The notes under the pieces are model-generated. The model had not been told where the DNA came from and did not search any database. It saw nothing but the letters and a program-made list of their open reading frames with translations. A program made the position numbers and the translations under genes. Below, piece by piece: positions 20,951 through 32,578 of a DNA stretch of 64,000 nucleotides (positions are counted from its first letter, which is position 1; the number at the start of each line of letters is the position of its first letter). The DNA comes from Sialis fuliginosa (Eukaryota > Arthropoda > Insecta > Megaloptera > Sialidae): NCBI GenBank assembly GCA_961205875.1, contig OY540817.1, positions 434,001 to 498,000 of the forward strand. Reading direction: 5' to 3'.

Positions 20951-21879
20951 TTAAGAATAACGGAAGTAATATAAATAAAAGTCATGTATTTTACTATTTT
21001 CGAGTGTGCTCTTTCGATTTCCGGGTTCAAAATTGCATTTTTATGGCTCTGAAAAAAATATGGCGGATTTTAAGTCGAAAAGTATCAAAAAATAAGAGAT
21101 TTTGTATTTTCACTTTTTTTTTCGAGTCGAAAGAGTATCAGAATTGAATTGAAACTATGATCAACGGTGATCGGAGGTGTCAGAGTTTAAGAAAACATTT
21201 TTTTTTCTCACCTTAAACCATTTTAAACTCACCAAAATGGTAAAAATAATAAAAAAATTTGTAAAATTCAGATTTTTTTGTATTATTCTGCGATAATCAT
21301 GCTTTTATGAGCTACTTATAATAAAAGTGAAATTCTATGTTAGATACACTATTACAGTAAATATTTTCACTCATTCCCCGTTTTTAATTCAATATGGTGG
21401 GGATAAAAATTAAAAAATCATAATTTTTTTCGGAATTTTTAGTGATGAGACTTTATAAACTACATGTTTTATACCTTTCAGTCATATTCAAATTACTGTG
21501 TACATTTTGGGGTGCTTTTTTATTGAGTCCCCTTGCCTCTCACTGATAGCTGACTTATTTTAGTGTTTGTTTTTGAAACACTTATCGCAAAATCTCGTCA
21601 CATTCCTCACACATTATTCTAGTTCTTATTAGACAATTTGAACAAGCTTACAAAAATAAAAAGAATTTCGATGATATTTGGTCAAAAGTAATTTTAATGT
21701 CTAATATTTAAGAAATAAAAAAAAAGAATTTTTAATTTTCATTGAAGAAGATAAAAAAAATAATTCGGGCAAGATATACACGAGTGTAGGTATGCCATAA
21801 GGGTTCCGAAGTACGTACTACGTGAAATGTTTGGAACCACTTACGGGTGCATTTTTAAGTAAAAGTTAAAATATAAAAA

Positions 21880-22570
21880 AATGTCAAGTTCTACTAATTG
21901 AGATCTATATTTTGACATACCACATGCCTAGATATCAAAATAAAAAATTGTATGACGCCCCTCCATATAATTCTAAAATTTAAAATTATATTGTTGACTT
22001 TAGTATTTGTCGTTGGTAGTCCCACCAAAGCCTCGTTACCAAATTTTTTCAGATTTTTTGAGCCGGTAGTTACAGAGTTAGAGGGAGGGGGGACAAAATA
22101 AAACACTGCATTTAGCCCCCTACAGGCGCCATTTTTGAGTTAGAAAAAAATAAAAAATATGGTCATGTTCTACGAATTGAGATGTACATTTTGACATACC
22201 ACATGCCTAGATATGAAAATAAATTTTTTTAATTCTCTTACACCCCTCCCTATTATTCCAAAATTTAAAATTATATTGTCGACTTTAGTATTTGTCGTTG
22301 GTAGTCCCATCAAAACCTCGTTACCAATTTTTTTCAGATTTTTTGAGCTGGTAGTTACAAGAGTTAGAGGGGGGGGGCAGAATAAAATACTGCTTTTAGC
22401 CCCCTATAGGCGCCATTTTAGAGTTAGAAAATAAATAAAAATATGGTCAAATTCTACTAATTGAGATGTACATTTTGATATGCCACACGTCTTGGTATAC
22501 AATTTTTTTTGGTTTTTTGGGATTTGCTTTAAAGCCCCCTACAGGCACCATTTTTGATTTAGAAAAAAAT
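21880..22570. repeat. Tandem repeat of about 275 bp
   Basis: Two full units and part of a third. Anchors are attgagat(c/g)ta(t/c)attttgaca at 21898, 22178 and 22458, each followed by a segment with gtatttgtcgttggtagtcc (first two units) and a tagccccctacagg-type segment. Confidence 0.75.
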
Positions 22571-22850
22571 AGAAAAAAGGTCAAATTCCGCTTGTTTGGT
22601 TATACATTTTAACGTGCCACATGCCTTGGTATAAAAAAATATTTTTTTTACCTAGCTTTAGCTCCTTATTGCCCCCCTTGAAAAATTATTTATTCAATAA
22701 ATTTGTACATGTTTTACTAGAGGGTGTCATTTTACATATTCAGTAAAAATTTCAAGTTTCTAGCTGATATAGTTTACGAGCTATTTGGCTTTGCGTGAAA
22801 AGGACGGACGAACGACAAAGTGACATTAATAGGGTTTCTTCGGAACCATA

Positions 22851-23426
22851 AACTTATTTTGTATATATTGTTATATGTAATATGTATCGGTCCACAATCC
22901 ATATTTTATGTTTAAAGCAATGTAGATACAAAAAACCGCAGAACCATATTTTTAGTTTTGATATATTTTTATATTAATTTGAAATGAATAAAACGATCAA
23001 TCTAATTTTAATTATACATATCATCAGTAATGTAACATCGCGTCACAAATTTAAATTTCTTACAACTTATAAAAACCTACTTTAAAGCAAAAATCTATTA
23101 TATTATTGATAGCAGCAATTATCTCAAATAATTTTAACATTACATATTTTTTTTGTTTTATTTAAAAGAAAAAGATAATAAGTAACGAATAATTTCTTGC
23201 AACGTTTTTGTTGCCTTTGTATCACGTATCAGCCGACTTAAAATAATGTAAACAAGACGTTCGTAAATCATTTTAGATGGGCGGAGCTTAGAATCTGACG
23301 ATTTAGTAGAGTCGAAAACCAAATATTTCATATGTATAATTAATAATTTTTTCAATAGATACCAGCACTTCCTGGGGCTCAAATAGTGCATGGTTCATAT
23401 ATCTACTGCGTTTCAGCTCTCCCGTA
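22851..23426. other. AT-rich right shoulder of the foldback
   Basis: No gene recognised. A cggagctt block near 23283 is loosely matched inverted near 18100. Confidence 0.4.
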
Positions 23427-23459
23427 TATGTTGTTTCTCTTGTTATTTTTTACTCAATG

Positions 23460-25222
23460 GTATAAGTCATTCTTTTCTGTGAATTCAGCATAATCATCGT
23501 CTACTTTACAATTGAAACGTATAGTCTTGAAGTCAATGTAGAATTTATTTTTTTCGTACATACTTTTTTGATCAAAACCGCATACCAATTCGTTTTTTTC
23601 ATCTGAACTATATTCTGTATTTTCAATTTCATTATAACTTCCCTCCTCTGAAAGATATGTAATTGATTTTTGTACTGAAGCGGTTTTTCTTTCACTGTCC
23701 AAAATATTACAAAAATGACCGAATGCATTTAGGCACTGTGAATATACTTTACATTGTGCTAAAATATTTAACACCACCGATTAAAAAGTTTTTCAAAACT
23801 TTGTTTCTCTCACCAGCTGGTTCCACAGCGTCGCTGACAATCAGTTTAGTAAAATGGACAACACACATGTGGATTGTTACCTTAGGCAAAGTTCCATCAC
23901 ACTGTGTTAAGCATTCATAACATTTCTCAATATATTCTGGTACTTCCAGTTGATTGAATGAATAAAGCGTGGCCGTTATAAGTGCCCAACTGAAATCAGT
24001 TACAACACGGTTAAATGGTAAACCGTTTCTACGTACTGCATATCGGTAAAAATTAGTCGTTCAAGACGAAATGTAATCCGAGTTGTGAACGCTTGATGTC
24101 ATTTGAAAGAGAGGTAAAGTCTCCTCATTACTTGCGGATGGGACTCGGATGACGCCTGCGTAATAGAATATTCTTTTTCCTTCACATTTAATTTTCTGGC
24201 GACTGATCCAGTTGCGTCTAAATATAACGTAAGCTGTTTATTTTTTTTATATAAAATTGCTGCATCGTAAATCCAATCTGGCCAGAATTGAGTATGCATA
24301 CATCCCCTTATCATTTCTGTATACTTATCATGCAATGTCAGATCCAACAAATCTGCAGCATCATCTTTATACATATCATTTTGTGCCAATCCCTCCACTC
24401 TTATTTGCCTGATAGTAGCATCTGTAGCTAACCCCGGTGCATGAGCAAAGCAGTATCGGATTGCAAGATTCTTTCTTTGCGAAACGCATATGGTTTCTTA
24501 AAAAGTAGTTCTCTTTTAGTTTCTGTTCTACGAACTGATCTGATTTGCTTGAATTTGATGAAATCATGTTGTAGATCACCAGTAATAAAGAGATTTGCTA
24601 TTACGTAATCATCTTCAGAAATCGTATCGAATTCTACAATGCATTGTACTCGGCGGCAATTTTGATGTATGCATTGTAAGTATATCACAGCAGTTTTATG
24701 GTTTATTCTTTTCGATATGATATTCAATTCACATTTATTATATACTTCACTGATACAATTTATTAAATAAGGCATTTATGTTTTCTTAAATGTTATTTTA
24801 CCACCACACTACAAATAACTCTTCAAAGACAATTTTGAATTCTGAATTTAATTTTAACTTATTATCTTCAGAATTGATTTTAACATTGTCAACGGTACTT
24901 AATTCTACATCATGATGTACTATATCATCAGTATTCGAATATATGAATTCTAAATCATGTTCTACATTACGCACCTCTGTAGCAATGACATTTCTGTTCT
25001 CAAAAATTTCATCAACCTTTTGTTTAATGTCATATCTATTATTCTTGTAGAGTTTATACATCCTCTGAATGGCACTTTTGTTGGTTGAATTAAAGAACAT
25101 TTCTGCAGCAACACCAAATAGAGAATTTCTTGCCATACTTTTAAAATCATCAGCTTCTTTTGCGTTATTTCCTAAGAAATTTGCCAAAAGTTCAATGTTT
25201 AAATTTTTCTTCTGATCCATTA
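23460..25222 (-). pseudogene. MULE-like transposase, N-terminal and catalytic half, copy B/C
   Basis: The start at 25220 (MDQKKNLNIELLANFLGNNA) is shared with the copy starting at 47156 (LFGQAAVLFFN versus LFGVAAEMFFN). Next comes a Cys/Lys segment (KCELNIISKRI...CIHQNCRRVQC), then the core. The first Asp lies in QLTLYLDATGSVARKL, the second in a recoverable VTDFSWALITA stretch near 23970, followed by a C-x-x-H-F block near 23880, the order expected of MULE-type enzymes. The frame breaks near 24780, 24420, 24090 and 23770. At 23460 it ends in KNDLY, and the frame resumes beyond the foldback at 17926. Related to the MULE/NOF or KDZ groups; which of these is unsettled. Confidence 0.6.
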
Positions 25223-25324
25223 TTCACACGTTTTGATATTAACACTGTAAAATTTTCAATTTACACCAAAATGAATGAATTATTAATAATATTAAAATAT
25301 TATATGTATGTTATAAAAAATCAC

Positions 25325-25950
25325 ATAACACACTACACCGATTAAAAAGTTTTTCAAAACTTTGTTTCTCTTACCAGCTGATTCCACAGCGTCGCTGACA
25401 ATCAGTTTAGTAAAATGGGCAACCGTTTCTACGTATTGCATATCGGTAGTCGTTCAAGACGAAATGTAATCCGAGTTGTGAACGCTTGATGTCATTTGAA
25501 AGAGAGGTAAAATCTCTTCATTACTTCTTATTTCCTTCACATTTAATTTTCTGGCGACTGATCTAGTTGCGTCTAAATAAAACGTAAGCGGTTTATTTTT
25601 TTTATATAAATTTAATTTTCAATTTTTTCGTAAATCCAATCTGGCCAGAATTGAGTATGCATACATCCCCATATCATATCTTTATACTTTTCTTGCAATG
25701 TCAGATCCAACAAATCTGCAGCATCATCTTTATACATATCATTTTGCGCCAATGTCTCCACTCTTAAATGCTATTTTACCATCACTCACTACATATAACT
25801 CTTCAAAGACAATTTTGAATTCAGAATTTATTTTTAACTTATTATCTTCAGAATTGATTTTAACATTGTCAACGGTACTTAATTCTACATCATCAGTATT
25901 CGAATATATAAGTTCTAAATCATCGACATTACTAAATGATTGAGGATTCT
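25325..25950 (-). pseudogene. Partial duplicate of the MULE-like gene, copy D
   Basis: An internally deleted second copy of 23770-24960. It starts cgattaaaaagtttttcaaa, jumps over about 150 bp, resumes at gcatatcggta, and carries the segment of the YLDATGS region and then the N-terminal coding end near 25780-25930. Head-to-tail arrangement with copy C suggests a local duplication followed by deletions. Confidence 0.6.
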
Positions 25951-26194
25951 CTTTTATGACGATGACTTCTTTTTTCGATCTACTATGGCTATTACAACAT
26001 TCCTTTTGTGTTCTAGAGAAGAGTTAGAGTTAAAATTTAGATATCTTGAAGACCATGTTGGTTTTGTGTACCAAATGGTTTTTATATGATTATTTATATT
26101 ATTTTAAGTTTGATATCTAAAAAAATTATCTCTCTGAATTTATTTTATTTTTCATAAGTAAATTGTAATTTTGGGTGGTAAGAATTAAACAAGC

Positions 26195-26610
26195 TATATA
26201 TATTTTCTATTTTATTGGTGGGAACCGCTGTAATGATGTCATCTACGTATCTTTTGAAAAAGGGTATATTATATTTAATTTTAGGTATCCTGAAGCTCAT
26301 TATTCATGATGATATCAGCTAGTATTATTGAAAGGGGCGATCCCATTGGTGCTCCAAAAATTTGTAAAAAAAAATTGATTTTTGTATTGAAAGTATGAAG
26401 TGTTTGTTACAACAAAATTTTAAGGCCTCAATAAAATCCTCTTTATTTATATTAGTATGTTTCTTAATTTCATCCCATTTTTTGTTTATAATATCAATAG
26501 GACATCTATGGGTATATTTGTAAATAAAGATTTAACATCTAGGGAGATTATTTTATATTGTTTTGGGATATGGAAATTATTTATGAATTTGTGAAATTCC
26601 CAACAACATT
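26195..26610 (-). pseudogene. Penelope-like reverse transcriptase fragment
   Basis: The minus strand encodes IISLDVKSLFTNIPID, KWDEIKKHTNINKEDFIEAL, then, after a frameshift, GAPMGSPLSIILADIIMN and PFFKRYVDDIITAVPTN. The LDV-x-SLFTNIP, GxPMGSPLS and YVDD blocks in this order are typical of Penelope-like RTs. No endonuclease domain is visible and the frame is interrupted. YVDD holds the catalytic Asp pair. Confidence 0.7.
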
Positions 26611-27580
26611 AAATGAAAAAAAGTAAGGCACGTTTTAGCGTTTTCGAAATGATTTAAAAAAACTTATACTCACTCATATGCGATTTCGTCGCCGCCTTTG
26701 ATATTTCTGAAAAATACAAATATATATTTAGTTAAGTTAGTATGACTGGAATTAATAAAAATGAATAAATATTTGAATACTCACTGCTTCTCCATTCCGT
26801 CAGGAAATATATTTAATGTTCACAAAAATGTTAAAATATAGCACATAGGACTTCACAGTAGAACTTCACAGACGCCAGTGACCAGTCGAACGTTATTTTG
26901 TGATTCAAACAGAATTTAAGCTACAATTAAAAATATCATTCTGCCAATCAAATTCAAGTATACTTAGTCCAGTAATTTTAGATATAAATATACCCAATCT
27001 GGGAAAAAAATAGCAGTTAGCTGAATTTTTGTATATACCTTCGTTACAGTATTATAAATAACGTGTAAAAAGTCCCCAATGATATCGTGCCGGCGTTGCG
27101 AGATATTGAAGGTCTAACGTGACGAAAAACAGTTATTCGCGAATATCTCGTTTCCTATGACTCGGAGGTCAATGGAGGCTATTATATAAATGGTGTATTA
27201 TTAAATTCTTAAGAAAAAAGGTTCTCTCCATTTAAAAAAAAAAAACAACCGTTCTCGTGGTAGAGCTCGGAGAAAGTATGGCTTTATATTTGCATACGGT
27301 ATGACGCACTCTATTGCAATTGACTATTTGCGTATGACTATTTCTACGTGAAAAAATTACAGGACAAAAATTAAAGAGTAGCAAATAATCTATAAGGTGT
27401 GTCATTGGGATATATTAAAAAAACATTTTTAATCAATTTTAGTCACATTTAGTAGAACTACAAACATAGCGATTTATGAAAAATTACCTTTCTTGTTCAA
27501 TTTTGTGTTCGAAAACCTTTTGTAAAGTTATTTAATGGTTCTACTAAAATTAGCTTCGGACATATTGAGTAGAAAAGAGA
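26611..27580. other. Noncoding, with old foldback-related sequence
   Basis: No gene. Segment 26965-27090 (tagctgaatttttgtata...aaaagtccccaatgat) resembles the inner palindrome at 19500-19590, so it is probably a relic of the same repeat family. Confidence 0.4.
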
Positions 27581-27639
27581 AAAAAAACTGGTACATGACA
27601 GTTGCCAAAAATAACACATATATGGCCTAATATTACGAC

Positions 27640-28016
27640 TCCGTGAAACCAATTATGTGCGAGCGTGATTGTTCAGTGACGTCAGGCAAGTCAAACATGC
27701 GCGATAACCCTCCCTTCCATCGATCATACGTGTGCGCGGGCCTGGCAGCCATTGTGGATCAGAGCGGCAGCGCCTGCCGAAGCGAACACATCGTATATGT
27801 CGTTTTCACCACTGGCTAACACGTGGCACCGAAAAATGTAGTAAATCGACGAATCAATATTTTATATTATTACATTTGTTTAATTCATCAACTGAGAAGA
27901 ATAATTAATATCGAATTTATTATTTTCGACGTCCACGTTATCAAGAAATTATAAAGAAAAAAAGAAACATCGTTATATCTGGTCACGTCGTGTCAAGGAA
28001 GAAAGAAATTCAAGTA
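27640..28016 (+). promoter_or_regulatory. Possible promoter and first exon, GC-richer peak
   Basis: A CG-rich stretch at 27660-27850 stands out from AT-rich surroundings. It is followed by a purine-rich leader and a 5' splice-site-like caagtaagc at 28012-28020. No matching coding exon is seen, so this could be the start of a noncoding transcript or of a gene further right. Inference only. Confidence 0.25.
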
Positions 28017-29980
28017 AGCTGAGTATTTAATAATTCTATCAACAAGGGAATATTTGAAATCCAACGGTTCAAGAAATTATATTCAAACGACGGCCTTGAA
28101 AATTACCTGTGACCTCGGGTGCGCGTGTATCAGCCATATTATACAAGTTTATGTGAGCCAAAACAAGAATCCAGCTACGTGTGACAGAAAAAATTTAAAT
28201 TCGCTACGCGACGTAATAATATCAACTTTCTTCTGTTGATAAAACAATTTCTTTTGGTTTATTTACCCCGCCAGAAAATATCAGCAGACATTAGTGCTGG
28301 TGTTTATGGCAAAATTTTCCTGTGTAAAAATATATGTATATAAGATATTGATAATTTACATTATTAATATGTCCCCTGGTTGTTGTTTTCTGCGCTACAT
28401 ATGAATGAAGCACTAATTAGTGACATCATTATTATATTTTTCCTAGAGTTCATTTAAATAAATTATAAAAGGTTATGAAGTTGCATTTCGAGTGGATGGA
28501 ATGAAGAGTGAATCATACTCCATCGTCGTTATAGTCAAGAGATAATGGGACCCTCGCTTAATACACCCTAAATGCATCCTTCGCATACGGGTATAGGCGT
28601 CTATAAAGGTTCCAACCATCTCCTACTGTCGAGCGACGGTTACAGCCATCCTCGATATGCGCTTTGTTAAGCCAATATTAAAATATTCCAAGGATCATAC
28701 AAAAGAGTCTACTTCAACAAAAGGAAAGTGGTGAAAGTCATACCAATATAAATGTATAGTGTACAATTATTTCTGCTATCAGAAATTTCTGGTTATTTTA
28801 TAGTGGTTATTAAAGATTATAATATTGTCTTGTCAAAGGATTGAATTGTCTGTAAATCATACATCCTTGCCGTGTTAGTAAGGTATAATTGAACTCTCGC
28901 TAAATACTCACGAATACAGTCTTAGTATTAGAGTACAAGCGTCAAAAAAGGTTCAAGCTATATTCTGCTGTTGACGACGGCGACGTTTATACTCGATAAA
29001 GGCCTTGTTCAATTAATACTGGGTTATCCCATATGGTAAATACGCTGATCATAGTTGGGCTAAAGAATGGTGGAAACGAGACGTAATGTAGTATGTTAGT
29101 GGGCAGCCACTTGAAGGCACCTTTTTTCAAGGAAATACCTTACAGCATTATTGCTCTAAGAGGAGTGCTGTAATAGGTCCCTTTTCTTTTTTGGTCAGTC
29201 AAGGGCGAAATGACCCCAACCTATCTTACGCAAGGTATTCCAATTTCGTCGTCACCATATGTTGTCAGAAAAAATTCTCATTTATTGGGAATTATCCCCT
29301 ATAGTATGTAATTGGGCACGGTCGCCAAAAAAGGAGAAACAACGTCCGTGAGGTAAAGCAATATTCGTACTCGTAAATTAACCTGAAATAAAACAAAGGC
29401 AACATTTGAAAAAAAACTTTTAATCACTGAAGGTTACACGTTATCCATGTGAAATATACATTGAAATTACATTTACTAAAGAAAATATTCTGCTTCGGAA
29501 TTTTAACGCTACAGGCTTCCTTGTTTCACCCTGGGATTCCCTTAACCCATACTGTGTCCTGTGAAGTCCCTGAAAGATTTAATAAACCACATTTTAATTA
29601 GGTTAGTTTTATTTATTACTGTATATAACGTTATTTATTTCATATATTTTATATTTACCGTTGAAGTTCTGTCTTCACAAGTATATGTCTGTATTAGAAA
29701 AAAAAGAGAATAAATAAATATGATAGTTGAAAACTGCGTTGTATTAATTTGAGTAACACCGAATTAAACCCTACCCATTGTTTTGTACCAGGACTCTGGG
29801 CCCTCTTGTTTTACAAAGGGAAGAATAGCAAGAGACTCGGTGCCCCAGCACGCTGCAATACACCAGTATTCATAAACTTACGAATTGCTAATCACGACGA
29901 GCAGAAGATTTATTTATCAAGTTTTTATTTTATTTTTAAATTATTCTATATAATTTAATTTTTTTTATTGTGTGCGGCAT
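28017..29980. other. Transposon-poor noncoding stretch
   Basis: No ORF above about 70 codons looks real and no repeat family seen elsewhere in the window enters here. Two diverged copies of a roughly 100-bp block lie at about 28553-28660 and 28888-28985, sharing ctcgct(t)aa-tac, aggcgtc/aagcgtc, aaaggttc and gacgacgg/gagcgacgg. A hairpin can be drawn at 29141-29171 (acagca...tgctgt). Confidence 0.3.
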
Positions 29981-29984
29981 AATT

Positions 29985-30135
29985 CCGCCACACTGAAACA
30001 AACCGGTAGTTTAAATACTCGTCAAAGTGAACGTGAAAAACAAGTAACGCATGAAGGAAATGAAATTGGTGTCCTCGCCATGGTTGCTCGAAATCCTCAT
30101 GTTGGTAAAACAGTCGGCAGGCACCATGGTGCCCG
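29985..30135 (+). pseudogene. Transposase helix-turn-helix fragment
   Basis: The plus frame contains SLNTRQSEREKQVT and EIGVLAMVARNPHVGKTVGR, matching the second N-terminal helix-turn-helix found in some mariner/IS630-type transposases of arthropods (V-L-x-x-V-x-x-NPH-x-S/G pattern). The catalytic domain is absent. The downstream frame changes character after about 30130. Confidence 0.4.
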
Positions 30136-30216
30136 CGGGCATAGGGTTGGAGACCACTGTTGTAGATTATTTATTTTAATTGTTGCATTGTTACTCTGTA
30201 ACCGTTACTAATCGTA

Positions 30217-30522
30217 ATGGCATCTAAGCGCATTAGTTTCCATTGTAAAGTCCCAAATTGTAAAAGTGTTTACCGTAGAAATAGTAAAGACAATATAGTC
30301 CGGTTTTATCGTATTCCAGTTGAATAGGAAATATGTAAATTATGGTTAAATTTTATTAATATTCAGTATAATGATGAAACTGATTTTAATTTATATACGA
30401 GTTATCGAATTTGTGGAGCCTATTTTCACAAAAATTGTTCTTTGAGCTGTAGAAATTTACACTACGGAGCTAGTAGAGGATCCGAAGTAAGATCGACCTT
30501 CACCTATTTGTCAACCGGATAA
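30217..30522 (+). pseudogene. THAP zinc-finger ORF with one stop
   Basis: An ATG at 30217 opens a frame of about 100 codons with a single in-frame TAG near 30325. The product shows HCKVPNCKS (C-x4-C), VRFYRIPVE, then after the stop ICKLWLNF and YRICGAYFHKNC (C-x3-H half), an almost complete C2CH THAP module. THAP proteins are transposases of the P class or host regulators. No catalytic domain follows. Ordinary ORF scans miss it because of the stop. Confidence 0.6.
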
Positions 30523-31305
30523 AAATTATATTTTATCAAATAAAATAAGTTTCTGGACGTAATCAAAATAGGTTGTCTAAAAAAAATAGTCATGGCTATA
30601 ATTAATTAAAATTATAAAAAATTATTATTTTTTTAAATTTCACCGACGTATTTACCAAATGAACTGAACTCCAGTGGAAAGTATATAATATACGTAGCAT
30701 GCGACACCTAGGTTGTCTACCTTTTTCTGGTCCCTATTACCTGGCAGCCGCGTACAAACAGGTTGATATTAATAATTGCACTCTTCTGTCAACCAATTGA
30801 AACATACATCCAAATAAAGGCAATTTTATTATAAATACCGTAGTATAGGGTTGCCTGAGAAAAGTCGGTCGTAGATAACGGTTGCCAGGCTTAAATTTTT
30901 TTTAAATGAAATTAAATTAATTTTATGAAAGTATAGTAAAAAGAATCGCCCTTAAGACTAAAAGAAAGAAAAATGTTCTTAAAAAAATGTATTAACACAT
31001 GTTTGGTAATAAAATTAGATATTTTTTTTATTCAACATTAAATACATTAAAAAAGTAAAAAAAAAAAATATTATTCAGGATCAGAATCGCCGGAAGTTGT
31101 ATCGGTTTCTAAGTCGGAGATAGCTTCTTCATCTTCTTTTCCGGTAATTTCTAAAATATCGTCGTATCTTCAACGGTGTCTGGTCTCCATTATATGTTTT
31201 TGGGTTCAAATGACCATCGATAAACCAACCACAATTTTAAGGGCTTAATTTTACGCAATTAGGTTTAGTTGCATGCAGCCACATTGAATTGGCTTAAATA
31301 GTACT
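30523..31305 (-). other. Mostly noncoding, possible C-terminal exon on minus strand
   Basis: Minus 31170-31068 is open and acidic, with EITGKEDEEAISDLETDTTS, ending at a stop near 31068. It could be the tail of a transposon protein. The rest is AT-rich without recognisable content. Confidence 0.25.
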
Positions 31306-31951
31306 TACATAAATTAATGATTAGTTTATCAATTCGATCTTTTAGTGTCAACGTCATTGTTTGTGGTATACCGGGTGTTCCAGACCACCCGTCCACTATG
31401 TTTTACGCCCAAACTATTGAAGATAGAGTTTTATGATAAAAAATTTACTATATATATGGACCCTAAAGAATTTCAAAAAAATGTTTTCAACCTCCTAAAA
31501 CTCCTCCTTGGGGGGTACTTTGAGGGGAGCATAAAAACGCGACGTTCAACCCCGCGGGATCGGTCTCGTTTACGTCAGACGCCGGACATTCCTCTATCGA
31601 CCTGAGGAGACTTACAATTCTTGGTCGAGGTGATGGTTCGATTATATCACTTTCATCACTCGTGATCTCTTTCGCCAAGTTGTTTGGCGATATGGCGATA
31701 ACCATCATCTACGACGTCTGAATCTAGGATTTCTATCACAACATCGGAATGATGTTCTCTTACTTCCTGCACCGGTAAGCTCTCACGTAAAACTCCTCCT
31801 TGGGGGGTACTTTGAGGGGAGCATAAAAACGCAACGTTCAACCCCGCGGGATCGGTCTCGTTTACGTCAGACATTGGACATTCCTCTATCGAACCGAGGA
31901 GACTTACAATTCTTGGTCGAGGTGATGGTTCGATTATATCACTGTCATCAT
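31306..31951 (-). repeat. Interspersed repeat, copy 1
   Basis: It shares its left start (tacttacataaattaatg) with 40799 and is highly similar over about 400 bp. It contains ataccgggtgttccagacca and an internal direct duplication of about 292 bp (units at 31497 and 31789). The minus strand of each unit is open and encodes SDESDIIEPSPRPRIVSLLR and a PAGLNVAFLCSP block, so it may derive from a transposon ORF. Confidence 0.7.
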
Positions 31952-31964
31952 AAAATTTTTTGTT

Positions 31965-32578
31965 TTAGTGATTCCCAGCATGGTGTATTGTATTGGAGTC
32001 AAATCTTCTAACTCTTTGCAGGAACATTTCGTTATCATCTTTCGCAGAAATTTTTTAAATAAATATTTGATATCTGGCATTATTTACGTTTTTACAGTGT
32101 TTGATATCATACATAGCCACCGTAAATTCCTGAATAATGTTCATTTTTTCAGATATAAAAATGTATGCTTCATCAGTTAATGAAGCGAAACACTTTTGAT
32201 ATGTTTCGTTCTTCGAAAGAAGCTTGAATGGTCTAACTTTGTCTTTGTTATAAAAAGCTGCTGTGTAATCGGAACCAGTGAATGCATGGAAAGCAGGTAG
32301 ACTTAAGCACAGATTGGATCCCAATTTCGATGCCAATTCTGTGCAATTTATACAATTAAGGTCATTACTAATTCTCTTCTTTGTCATTGAACTTACAAGC
32401 CAAATTTCACAATTTGCAATTTTATGCATATTTCCTAGTAAAATTATTAAAACATCTGTATCAGCTGATTTAATTAAAATTCTTGAGCCTGCTGCTGCTT
32501 TGTAAGTGTGGAAAATCATTCTGGTATCCGCCTCTTCGTGATAACATTCATAATAATTTTCTTTTGCTTCTTTGAATT
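31965..32578 (-). pseudogene. PIN-like nuclease-type gene fragment (HEEADTR family)
   Basis: The minus frame from 32578 reads CYHEEADTRMIFHTY, SRILIKSADTDVLIILLGN, then LPAFHAFTGSDYTAAFYNK, then a region ending in VNNARYQIF and, with a shift, FLQRVRRF. The EADTR...DTDVLI...FTGSDYT spacing of acidic residues matches a PIN/XPG-like domain in a family of repetitive uncharacterised proteins that I recall from hemipterans, cnidarians and fish. Catalysis is not established. The N-terminal part is missing and the C-terminal part breaks near 32050. Confidence 0.5.

Larger units (their letters stand above)
18381..22850. repeat. Inner inverted-repeat body of the foldback
   Basis: Left end gggttccgaagaaac...tattaatctcactttgtcg; right end inverted gggtttcttcggaacc preceded by cgacaaagtgacattaat. 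It may be a separate element nested in the outer one. The arms hold diverged tandem blocks with ggcgccattttt and related motifs. Confidence 0.6.
17927..23459. mobile_element. 5.5-kb foldback element with 7-bp target duplication
   Basis: The ends are CATTGAGTAAA(G/A)AATAACA at 17927 and, inverted, at 23459, extending to about 31 bp of terminal similarity. GTATAAG lies immediately outside both ends (17920-17926 and 23460-23466). The host transposase frame continues from one flank to the other, which proves the boundaries. Inside is a second long inverted structure whose ends read GGGTTCCGAAGAAACCC (18381 and, inverted, about 22850) followed by a cactttgtcg/cgtccgtcc block, plus a central palindrome. 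There is no plausible transposase ORF, so it is non-autonomous. Confidence 0.75.

Noticed and set aside
25698-25943. 81-aa plus-strand ORF
   Set aside because: It is antisense to the N-terminal coding region of the duplicated MULE-like gene.
29749-29958. 69-aa ORF with a plausible-looking N-terminal half
   Set aside because: No family recognised, the C-terminal half is low complexity, and no splice or start context supports it.
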